A stretch of DNA of 6,397 bases, taken from positions 1 to 6,397 of the forward strand of contig CAKSPP010000079.1 in assembly GCA_934481505.1 (NCBI GenBank), given 5' to 3'. Below the pieces are notes generated by a model. That model saw only the letters and a program-made list of their open reading frames with translations. It ran no database searches and was not told the origin of the DNA. This stretch comes from an uncultured Eubacteriales bacterium. Its GTDB lineage: Bacteria > Bacillota > Clostridia > Oscillospirales > UBA644. How positions within the stretch are numbered: the first letter of the stretch is position 1; every line of letters begins with the position of its first letter. The position numbers and the translations under genes are program-made. Positions 1-4,625 of the stretch are shown in pieces.

Positions 1-76
1 TGGTGGGAACAACAGGGCTCGAACCTGTGACCCTCTGCTTGTAAGGCAGATGCTCTCCCAGCTGAGCTATGCTCCC
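1..76 (-). tRNA. tRNA-Val(UAC)
   Basis: Read on the minus strand this is a full cloverleaf of 76 nt including an encoded CCA (complement of 1-3). The acceptor stem GGGAGCA pairs with TGTTCCC, with one G-T wobble, and the discriminator is A. The anticodon stem TCTGC/GCAGA encloses the loop CTTACAA, giving anticodon UAC, which reads valine GUA and, by wobble, other GUN codons. The T arm carries the usual GGTTCGAGCC. The 5' end is at 76. The terminator lies beyond the left edge, so this tRNA may be the first of a longer tRNA cluster. Confidence 0.97.
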
Positions 77-94
77 GGATCGCTTTTCGCTACC

Positions 95-110
95 GAAACA
101 CCACTGTTTC
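95..110 (-). other. small hairpin in the 5' leader of the tRNA-Val transcript
   Basis: GAAACA and TGTTTC form a perfect 6-bp inverted repeat around a 4-nt loop, between the predicted transcription start (about 122) and the mature tRNA 5' end at 76. In the precursor RNA it would be a leader hairpin removed by RNase P. No regulatory role can be read from it. Confidence 0.4.
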
Positions 111-128
111 TTCGCTGTCGGCTTATAT

Positions 129-157
129 AGAATACCACAGAAAGGTTTCTTTGTCAA
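129..157 (-). promoter_or_regulatory. promoter of tRNA-Val
   Basis: On the minus strand a perfect -35 TTGACA (complement of 152-157) is 17 bp from a -10 TATTCT (complement of 129-134), which is preceded by TGG, an extended -10. The stretch upstream of the -35 (158-180) is very A/T-rich with a run of T on this strand, like an UP element. This is the expected strong stable-RNA promoter, with initiation near 122 and a leader of about 46 nt. Confidence 0.85.
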
Positions 158-177
158 GACTTTTTCGCAAAAAAAAA

Positions 178-196
178 TGTAAACAAATTGTAAACA
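178..196. repeat. tandem 8-bp direct repeat TGTAAACA
   Basis: TGTAAACA occurs at 178-185 and again at 189-196, 11 bp apart, which is about one helical turn. It lies between the divergent promoters, 7 bp upstream of the -35 of the rightward operon. It could be a pair of protein-binding half-sites, or part of an A/T-rich UP-like region. The sequence is low in complexity, so chance is possible. Confidence 0.4.
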
Positions 197-203
197 GGAA
201 CCG

Positions 204-232
204 TTGCAAAAATACAGAAAATATGCTATACT
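204..232 (+). promoter_or_regulatory. promoter of the three-gene operon
   Basis: The -35 TTGCAA (204-209) and -10 TATACT (227-232) are 17 bp apart, and the -10 is preceded by TGC, an extended -10. Initiation would be near 239, giving a 5' UTR of about 33 nt with the ribosome binding site AGGGGA at 258-263. A second TATAAT at 232-237 is too far from the -35 to be the main -10. The promoter is back to back with that of tRNA-Val. Confidence 0.8.
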
Positions 233-271
233 ATAATAAGGTATTTTACACTTAAACAGGGGATTATTTTT

Positions 272-664
272 ATGAAAAGATATAAAATCGCGGCGATACT
301 AATGATTATTCACGGATTTTTTATGGAAATCTGCGGTTCGCTATCGCTTATTCCCATTTTTATTTTGAGAAACGATAATTTCGATATCAACAGTTATTTT
401 TCATTTATCGTACCGTATTTCAGAGACAATATGAACCTGATGCTCATAGTCGGGGCTCTGTACGGAATCATAAGAATTATCGGTGCCGTAGGGTTGTGGA
501 AAAACAGAATGTGGGGACTTTGGTTATCTGTAATAAATTGTGTTATCACTCTTGCCCTGATGATATTCATGCTTCCCGCCGGAATTGCGGACGGGATATT
601 CGCGGCGGCAGCCCTGATATTGATTTTAACGCAGTATTTCGGCGATAAAAGGATAACGGATTAA
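272..664 (+). CDS. small four-helix membrane protein of unknown function
   Basis: This is a 130-residue protein that I do not recognise. The N-terminus is short and basic (MKRYK), followed by a hydrophobic segment at about 8-31, a polar stretch with several aromatic residues (about 33-52), and three more hydrophobic segments at about 54-76, 81-101 and 103-122, so it is predicted to be an integral membrane protein with four helices. The feature most like a family motif is GAVGLWKNRMWGLWLS (71-86), a glycine/tryptophan turn between helices 2 and 3 of the kind found in small uncharacterised membrane families such as DUF2127-like proteins; that resemblance is weak. The start is supported by AGGGGA 8 bases upstream and a good promoter. 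It is the first gene of an operon, 17 bp before the methyltransferase gene. There is no sign of a catalytic site. Confidence 0.85.
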   Translation: MKRYKIAAILMIIHGFFMEICGSLSLIPIFILRNDNFDINSYFSFIVPYFRDNMNLMLIVGALYGIIRIIGAVGLWKNRMWGLWLSVINCVITLALMIFMLPAGIADGIFAAAALILILTQYFGDKRITD

Positions 665-681
665 GGATATTCGGAGGGAAA

Positions 682-1431
682 ATGGAAAAAGAAAACGCAT
701 TTATCGACGGGGCTATTTCCGTCAAAGCCGTAATAGAAAACGAAAGCAGACCTGTTTTCGGGCTTTACATATCGGAAAAGAAGTTCGGCGACAAAAACAT
801 AAGATATATCATTTCGCAGGCAAAAAAGAAAGGGATAAATCCCGAAATCGTTTCGGCAGACTTTTTTGAAAACGACATCTTCGGAAAGACGAACGGCGGC
901 ATTGCGGCAGAAGTCGGAGAAAGAAAGCTTTCGAATGCCGAAGATCTTCTTTCGGGAGACAATCCGTTCCTCGCTCTTATCGAGGGGGTTGAAGACCCTT
1001 ACAATTTCGGTTCGGCTCTGCGTTCCCTTGCGGCGGCAGGGGCAACAGGAATAATTCTTCCTCAGAGGAACTGGCTTTCGGCTGCAGGCACCGTAATAAA
1101 ATCGTCGGCAGGAGCATCGGAAAAACTCCATGCGGCAGTTCCCGAAGACCTCGGCGAATTTCTGAAAGAAGCGAAGAAAAAGGGCTTTGAAATCATTGCG
1201 GCGGAGCGAAAAAACGCGGTGAGTCTCTTTGAAACCGACCTCACCTCTCCCCTGCTTCTTGCCGTCGGCGGCGAAAAACGCGGTCTTTCGAAAAAGGTTT
1301 CGGACGAAGTGACGAAAAATGTATTTATTCCCTACGGCAGCGATTTTCGCAACGCTCTCGGAACCGCTGCGGCAACCGCAGTTTTCGCTTTCGAAATTTT
1401 AAGACAGAGGGAATCTAAATGTACGCAATAA
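682..1431 (+). CDS. SpoU/TrmH-family RNA 2'-O-ribose methyltransferase
   Basis: The 249-residue protein is predicted to transfer a methyl group from S-adenosylmethionine to a ribose 2'-hydroxyl in rRNA or tRNA; which one cannot be read from sequence. Residues 1-90 form a short L30e-like substrate-binding domain ending in NGGIAAEV (71-78), matching the HQGI.AEV edge of that domain. The SPOUT catalytic domain follows. Motif 1 has E101, N108, G110 and R114 in EGVEDPYNFGSALRS. Motif 2 is LLAVGGEKRGLS (192-203). Motif 3 is IPYGSDFRNALGTAAA (216-231), with N224 at the usual Asn but without the common SLN triplet. The knotted fold usually dimerises. GGAGGG at 673-678 lies close before the ATG. The last 13 bases overlap the next gene, suggesting translational coupling. 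The family call is firm and the specific target is unknown; it could be an RlmB-, TrmH- or TsnR-like enzyme. Confidence 0.93.
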   Translation: MEKENAFIDGAISVKAVIENESRPVFGLYISEKKFGDKNIRYIISQAKKKGINPEIVSADFFENDIFGKTNGGIAAEVGERKLSNAEDLLSGDNPFLALIEGVEDPYNFGSALRSLAAAGATGIILPQRNWLSAAGTVIKSSAGASEKLHAAVPEDLGEFLKEAKKKGFEIIAAERKNAVSLFETDLTSPLLLAVGGEKRGLSKKVSDEVTKNVFIPYGSDFRNALGTAAATAVFAFEILRQRESKCTQ

Positions 1432-1694
1432 TCGCAATGAATATTCTCGGATTTGCAGCCGCAGCCTACGACAAGTTTGCCGCCAAGAAAAAGCTTTGGA
1501 GAATAAGCGAAAAAAGCTTCGTAATTCTGGCTTTATTACTCGGAGGAATCGGTGTTTTTTCGGGCTTTCTGATTTTCAGACACAAGACGAAACACTATAA
1601 ACTTTTCTATACCGTGGGCTTTATTACCCTTGCGGAATATTTGTTTTTGCTCATCATATTGCAAAATCCCGAATGGGCTAAGATTTTTATTTGA
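1419..1694 (+). CDS. DUF1294 family small membrane protein
   Basis: The 91-residue protein carries the whole DUF1294 signature: AAYDKFAAKKKLWRISEKS (15-33, conserved DK, basic run, RISE), LLGGIGVFSGFLIFRHKT (40-57, with the GG and RHKT motifs) and then a lysine-rich HYK before a final hydrophobic segment. Three hydrophobic segments are predicted at about 1-17, 33-54 and 64-83. The biochemical role of the family is unknown; it is widespread in bacteria, sometimes fused to a cold-shock domain, which is absent here. Length is typical for the stand-alone form. Its ATG lies inside the end of the methyltransferase gene, overlapping by 13 bases in another frame, with AGAGGGA (1406-1412) as ribosome binding site, so the two are probably coupled. 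It is the last gene of the operon; no convincing terminator follows. Confidence 0.92.
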   Translation: MYAIIAMNILGFAAAAYDKFAAKKKLWRISEKSFVILALLLGGIGVFSGFLIFRHKTKHYKLFYTVGFITLAEYLFLLIILQNPEWAKIFI

Positions 1695-1724
1695 TTTTTC
1701 CCAAAAAAATCATAAAAAGACCGA

Positions 1725-1753
1725 TTGACAAGATTATATATTTATGTTATCAT
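1725..1753 (+). promoter_or_regulatory. promoter of the Gfo/Idh/MocA oxidoreductase gene
   Basis: A perfect -35 TTGACA (1725-1730) is 17 bp from the -10 TATCAT (1748-1753), preceded by TGT as an extended -10. A-tracts at 1703-1719 sit where an UP element would be. Initiation near 1760 would leave a UTR of about 30 nt. It makes the gene independent of the upstream operon, although readthrough is not excluded. Confidence 0.8.
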
Positions 1754-1758
1754 AATCT
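1731..1758. promoter_or_regulatory. inverted repeat over the promoter, candidate operator
   Basis: AGATTAT (1731-1737) and ATAATCT (1752-1758) are perfect 7-bp inverted arms separated by 14 bp, so arm centres are 21 bp, or two helical turns, apart. The left arm begins right after the -35 and the right arm overlaps the -10. A dimeric repressor bound here would block RNA polymerase. The region is A/T-rich, so a chance origin remains possible. Confidence 0.45.
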
Positions 1759-1776
1759 AAAGAATATTTACTTTGC

Positions 1777-1783
1777 AAAGGAG
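1777..1783 (+). promoter_or_regulatory. ribosome binding site fixing the start at 1791
   Basis: AAAGGAG lies 7 bases before ATG 1791. The frame is open further upstream to a TTG at 1773, but that codon lies before this Shine-Dalgarno sequence and has none of its own, so the ATG is the real start. Confidence 0.85.
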
Positions 1784-1790
1784 TTTTAAT

Positions 1791-2945
1791 ATGGCAGACG
1801 CAGTTCTCAGTCAGTTCAAACAGGCAGAAGAAAAAGAAGTCATATCTTCCGATAAGAAGCTTCGTATCGGTATTATCGGCACAGGTTGGATCGCAGAATC
1901 CCACGCGGAAAGCTATCTTATCATGCCCGATGTCGAAATCGTCGCTCTTTCCGATATGATTCCCGGCAAAGCCGCTAAATTCGCAGAAAAATACGGCATC
2001 AAAGGTGCAAAAATTTACGGCCACCACAGCGAGATGATCGCAGATAAGAGTCTTGAACTCGACGGCGTTTCGGTTTGTACCTATAACAAGACCCATGCTG
2101 AATGTACGATAGACTGCCTCAACAGAGGTTGGAACGTTCTTCTCGAAAAACCGATGTGCGTCACAATGGATGAGGCCGTTGCTATAAGAAAAGCTGAAAA
2201 GGCTTCCGGAAAAGTTCTTACAATAGGTTTCCAGCCCCGTTTCGACGTCAACATGAAAATGATAAAAAGAATCGTTGAGTCGGGCGAACTCGGCGAAATC
2301 TACTACATACAGACCGGCGGCGGAAGAAGAAGAGGTATTCCCGGCGGAACCTTTATCGAACAGGATACCGCAGGAATAGGTGCTCTTGCAGATATCGGAT
2401 GCTACTCTCTCGATATGGTTCTCAACGCTATCGGATATCCGAAGCCTCTGACCGTTTCGGCTTACAAATCCGACTTCTTCGGAACGAACCCCGAAATGTA
2501 TCCGCAGGACGCAAAGCGTTTCAATGTCGATGACTTCGCGGCAGCATTCATCCGTCTTGAAGGCGGGATTGTCCTCGACTTCAGAATTTCCTGGGCAATG
2601 CATATGGACACCACCGGCGACACCCTTATCCTCGGTAAGAAAGCAGGTCTCCGTATTCCTTCGACCGAATGTTGGAACGGAACCGTCGGCGGCCCGATGA
2701 AGATTTACAAAGACGTTGCAAACGAACCTGTCGAATTTGAAGTTCCCATTCTTCCCGATTACAGCGGAATGGGTCTTTTCGACCACAAGATCCGTTCGTT
2801 CCTCGACGCGATAAAAACAGGCGGCAAGGCTGCTGTTTCGACCGACCAGATCTTCTACAATCAGGCAATTCTTTCGGGTATCGTAAAATCCGCAGAACTC
2901 GGAAAAGAAATCGAACTCAATCTTCCCGACGTAGAATCAATATAA
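1791..2945 (+). CDS. Gfo/Idh/MocA-family NAD(P)-dependent oxidoreductase
   Basis: The 384-residue cytosolic protein belongs to the family that oxidises or reduces sugars, inositols and related polyols with NAD(P). After a short hydrophilic N-terminal extension (1-22), the Rossmann domain begins with LRIGIIGTGWIA (24-35; glycines 27, 30, 32). The dinucleotide domain ends in the hallmark EKP (119-121), where K120 is the usual catalytic lysine. The C-terminal beta-sheet domain holds GIGALADIGCYSLDMV (195-210); the D-I-G-x-Y arrangement puts Y205 where glucose-fructose oxidoreductase-like members carry the catalytic tyrosine and many inositol dehydrogenases carry histidine. Length is normal and the frame is intact. 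The gene stands alone, with its own promoter and terminator and no sugar transporter or kinase beside it, so substrate and direction are unknown. An inverted repeat over the promoter hints at repression by a local or sugar-responsive regulator. Confidence 0.93.
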   Translation: MADAVLSQFKQAEEKEVISSDKKLRIGIIGTGWIAESHAESYLIMPDVEIVALSDMIPGKAAKFAEKYGIKGAKIYGHHSEMIADKSLELDGVSVCTYNKTHAECTIDCLNRGWNVLLEKPMCVTMDEAVAIRKAEKASGKVLTIGFQPRFDVNMKMIKRIVESGELGEIYYIQTGGGRRRGIPGGTFIEQDTAGIGALADIGCYSLDMVLNAIGYPKPLTVSAYKSDFFGTNPEMYPQDAKRFNVDDFAAAFIRLEGGIVLDFRISWAMHMDTTGDTLILGKKAGLRIPSTECWNGTVGGPMKIYKDVANEPVEFEVPILPDYSGMGLFDHKIRSFLDAIKTGGKAAVSTDQIFYNQAILSGIVKSAELGKEIELNLPDVESI

Positions 2946-2950
2946 CCTTT

Positions 2951-2979
2951 AAGGGGACTGCAAAAGCAGTCCCCTTTTT
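2951..2979 (+). terminator. intrinsic terminator of the oxidoreductase gene
   Basis: AAGGGGACTGC (2951-2961) pairs perfectly with GCAGTCCCCTT (2966-2976) around an AAAA loop. The stem is 11 bp and leads into a run of five T (2975-2979). It starts 5 bases after the stop codon and ends just before the tRNA-Gly promoter, insulating the two units. Confidence 0.95.
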
Positions 2980-2983
2980 GCTC

Positions 2984-3012
2984 TTGACAGAATAAAATAA
3001 AAGTGATATACT
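2984..3012 (+). promoter_or_regulatory. promoter of tRNA-Gly (and possibly the riboswitch gene)
   Basis: A perfect -35 TTGACA (2984-2989) is 17 bp from -10 TATACT (3007-3012), which has a TGA extended -10. Initiation near 3019 would leave only about 4 nt before the mature tRNA. As no clear promoter lies after the tRNA, this may also supply the riboswitch and the FAD enzyme downstream. Confidence 0.88.
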
Positions 3013-3022
3013 TTATAGGTAC

Positions 3023-3096
3023 GCGAGATTAATTCATCGGTAGAATGCGACCTTCCCAAGGTTGATAGGCGGGTTCGACTCCCGTATCTCGCTCCA
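3023..3096 (+). tRNA. tRNA-Gly(CCC)
   Basis: This is a complete 74-nt cloverleaf with encoded CCA. The acceptor stem GCGAGAT (3023-3029) pairs with ATCTCGC (3086-3092) and the discriminator is T at 3093, typical for bacterial glycine tRNAs. The D stem is ATTC/GAAT. The anticodon stem CGACC/GGTTG encloses TTCCCAA, giving anticodon CCC, which reads only GGG. The T arm is GCGGG-TTCGACT-CCCGT and the variable loop has 4 nt. It has its own promoter. Confidence 0.96.
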
Positions 3097-3102
3097 TAAA
3101 GA

Positions 3103-3127
3103 CAGAGAAGAGTTCAAGTCTTCTTTG
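3103..3127 (+). other. hairpin in the tRNA-Gly 3' trailer
   Basis: CAGAGAAGA (3103-3111) can pair with TCTTCTTTG (3119-3127) over 9 positions with one G-T wobble, around a 7-nt loop. It lies 6 bases after the tRNA CCA and just before the riboswitch. No T tract follows, so it is not a terminator; it might help 3' processing of the tRNA or isolate the aptamer fold. The stem is weak. Confidence 0.4.
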
Positions 3128-3135
3128 CATAATTC

Positions 3136-3191
3136 GGTATAAATTTGCAGAACGGGCAAATGTTTCTACCAACCACCTATGGTTGACTACC
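3136..3191 (+). promoter_or_regulatory. purine riboswitch aptamer, guanine class by sequence
   Basis: The three-way junction of the purine riboswitch family can be traced base by base. P1 is GGTA (3136-3139) with TACC (3188-3191). J1/2 is TAA (3140-3142). P2 is ATTTGC/GCAAAT (3143-3148, 3156-3161) with loop AGAACGG. J2/3 is the hallmark GTTTCTAC (3162-3169). P3 is CAACCA/TGGTTG (3170-3175, 3180-3185) with loop CCTA. J3/1 is AC (3186-3187). Compared with the well-known xpt aptamer, the core bases U22, U47, C50, U51 and U75 are kept. The specificity base equivalent to C74 is C3187, which pairs with guanine-type ligands (U would mean adenine). GG at the end of loop 2 and CC at the start of loop 3 could form the known kissing contact. 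P1 is short (4 bp), and loop 3 has 4 nt instead of the usual 7. It controls the FAD-dependent dehydrogenase gene downstream. Confidence 0.85.
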
Positions 3192-3216
3192 TCAAAAGGC
3201 AGTCAACCATTTTTTT
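3179..3216 (+). terminator. riboswitch expression platform: conditional intrinsic terminator
   Basis: ATGGTTGACT (3179-3188) pairs perfectly with AGTCAACCAT (3201-3210); after an A/C mismatch, CCT/AGG adds 3 bp around CAAA. The T run covers 3210-3216. The 5' arm contains the whole 3' half of the aptamer (P3 3' strand, J3/1 and P1 3' strand), so aptamer and terminator exclude each other. Ligand-stabilised aptamer should therefore let transcription continue. Without ligand it ends here, also closing the tRNA-Gly transcript. Confidence 0.88.
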
Positions 3217-3218
3217 AC

Positions 3219-3222
3219 GGAG
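3219..3222 (+). promoter_or_regulatory. ribosome binding site fixing the start at 3233
   Basis: GGAG lies 10 bases before ATG 3233, after the terminator. The reading frame is open further upstream to an ATG at 3179, but that codon sits inside the terminator stem and has no Shine-Dalgarno sequence, so 3233 is the start. Confidence 0.85.
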
Positions 3223-3232
3223 AAAAAAAAAG

Positions 3233-4594
3233 ATGTATGATGTTCTGATAATCGGAGCAGGCCCCGGCGGAATTTTCACCGCTTATGAACTGACGGAGAA
3301 AAACCCGAATTTGAAAATTGCAGTTTTTGAAATGGGACACGAACTGAAAAAACGCAAATGTCCGATAGACGGAGACAAGATAAAGACCTGTATTCACTGC
3401 AAAAGCTGTTCGATAATGAGCGGTTTCGGCGGTGCGGGGGCGTTCTCCGACGGAAAATATAACATCACAAACGATTTCGGCGGAACGCTATATGAATATA
3501 TCGGCAAAAAACCGGCACTTGAACTTATGGAATATGTCGATAAAATAAATCTTGCGTTCGGCGGCGAAGGCACGAAACTTTATTCCACAACGGGAACAAG
3601 CATAAAAAAGACCTGTATGCAGAACGGGCTTCACCTGCTTGACGCGTCCGTCCGTCACCTCGGAACCGATATAAACTACATAGTCCTCGAAAATCTCTAT
3701 AATCATCTGAAAAATAATGTCGAATTTCATTTTGACTGTGCAATCGACAAAGTTGAAAAAACCGACGACGGATTTAGGATATACAGCAAAAACTCCTCTT
3801 ATGAGGGGAAAGACTGCGTTATTTCCGCGGGAAGAAGCGGAAGCAACTGGATGGAGCAGGTTTGCCGCGACCTTGATATAAGCACAAAATCAAACAGGGT
3901 CGATATCGGCGTCAGAGTCGAGCTTCCGGCGGAAATTTTCTCTCACCTTACAGACGAGCTTTACGAAAGCAAGATAGTATACCGCACTTCAAGATACGAA
4001 GACCTTGTACGAACCTTCTGCATGAACCCGAGAGGGGCTGTCGTAAACGAAAACACGAACGGCATTGTCACCGTCAACGGACACAGTTATGAAGACCCCG
4101 CAAAACAGACCAATAACACGAACTTCGCATTGCTTGTCGCGAAGCATTTTTCCGAACCTTTCAGGGATTCGAACGGCTACGGAGAAAGCATCGCGAGACT
4201 CAGCAACATGCTCGGCGGAGGAGTTATGGTTCAGAGGTTCGGGGATCTTGTCCGCGGACAGAGAAGCACGCAGAAACGAATCGAAGAATCGTTTACGGTT
4301 CCGACTCTTAACGCCGCGGCGGGAGATTTGAGCCTTGTTCTGCCGAAGAGAATTCTCGACGGCATTATCGAAATGATTTACGCCCTTGACAAGGTTGCCC
4401 CCGGAACGGCAAACGACGACACATTGCTTTACGGCGTTGAAGTTAAATTCTACAATATGGAGGTCGAAGTCGACCACAACCTTATGACGCGGCACGAAGG
4501 ACTTTACGTCATCGGCGACGGCAGCGGAATCACCCATTCCCTTTCGCACGCGTCGGCAAGCGGCGTTTACGTCGCAAGACAGATTTTACGGTAA
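3233..4594 (+). CDS. FAD-dependent dehydrogenase, COG2509-like, under purine riboswitch control
   Basis: The 453-residue flavoprotein opens with the Rossmann motif DVLIIGAGPGG (3-13) and the adenosine-ribose acid E33 in VFEMG. It then has a family-like segment with CP (43-44), CIHCKSC (53-59) and SGFGGAGAFSDGK (63-75). A second dinucleotide-fold stretch, CVISAGRSGS (195-204), follows, and the C-terminal FAD signature is GLYVIGDGSGITHSLSHASA (423-442) with D429. This order matches the uncharacterised COG2509 dehydrogenases, which resemble geranylgeranyl-reductase/HI0933-type flavoproteins; their substrate is unknown. The four cysteines C43, C53, C56 and C59 may bind a metal or act in redox chemistry. 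There is no signal peptide or membrane helix, so it is cytosolic. The leader is a guanine-class riboswitch with a conditional terminator, implying expression when a purine is abundant and a job linked to purine metabolism; that link is inference. A bidirectional terminator follows at once. Confidence 0.9.
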   Translation: MYDVLIIGAGPGGIFTAYELTEKNPNLKIAVFEMGHELKKRKCPIDGDKIKTCIHCKSCSIMSGFGGAGAFSDGKYNITNDFGGTLYEYIGKKPALELMEYVDKINLAFGGEGTKLYSTTGTSIKKTCMQNGLHLLDASVRHLGTDINYIVLENLYNHLKNNVEFHFDCAIDKVEKTDDGFRIYSKNSSYEGKDCVISAGRSGSNWMEQVCRDLDISTKSNRVDIGVRVELPAEIFSHLTDELYESKIVYRTSRYEDLVRTFCMNPRGAVVNENTNGIVTVNGHSYEDPAKQTNNTNFALLVAKHFSEPFRDSNGYGESIARLSNMLGGGVMVQRFGDLVRGQRSTQKRIEESFTVPTLNAAAGDLSLVLPKRILDGIIEMIYALDKVAPGTANDDTLLYGVEVKFYNMEVEVDHNLMTRHEGLYVIGDGSGITHSLSHASASGVYVARQILR

Positions 4595-4625
4595 AAAAGA
4601 GGCATCTTAACGATGCCTCTTTTTT
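4593..4625. terminator. bidirectional intrinsic terminator between convergent genes
   Basis: AGAGGCATC (4598-4606) pairs with GATGCCTCT (4612-4620) around TTAAC. A run of six A to the left (4593-4598) and T to the right (4620-4625) gives a T tract in both directions. It overlaps the stop codons of both flanking genes (TAA 4592-4594 on plus; complement of 4624-4626 on minus), so it serves both. Confidence 0.93.

Noticed and set aside
661..1131. Minus-strand open frame of 156 codons opposite the methyltransferase gene
   Set aside because: Composition (many Arg, Cys and Phe) is that of an antisense shadow, and it covers the catalytic motifs of a real gene.
1693..1711. GATTTTT/AAAAATC hairpin as terminator of the three-gene operon
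   Set aside because: The stem is almost all A-T, and no T tract follows on the plus strand.
1734..2786. Long minus-strand open frame (350 codons) opposite the oxidoreductase gene
   Set aside because: The translation has no recognisable family pattern and is rich in Cys, Phe and His. The plus strand encodes a complete, motif-rich enzyme; this is a codon-usage shadow.
3062..3090. TTGATA-17 bp-TATCTC as a promoter inside tRNA-Gly
   Set aside because: The -10 is poor and lacks TGn, and the bases are fixed by tRNA structure. It cannot be fully excluded as a weak start for the riboswitch.
3023..3096. tRNA-Gly as a phage or island attachment site
   Set aside because: No copy of its 3' end is found elsewhere in the window and no integrase is present.
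3097..3178. T-box leader, given a glycine tRNA next door
   Set aside because: There is no T-box core sequence and no specifier-loop structure; the purine aptamer explains the conserved bases better.
3179..3232. Upstream ATG giving 18 extra residues to the flavoprotein
   Set aside because: It lies in the terminator stem and aptamer loop 3, has no ribosome binding site, and adds a basic tail before the Rossmann motif that normally starts the protein.
3989..4549. Minus-strand open frame of 186 codons opposite the flavoprotein gene
   Set aside because: It has no ribosome binding site or family signal, and lies wholly inside a well-supported gene on the other strand.
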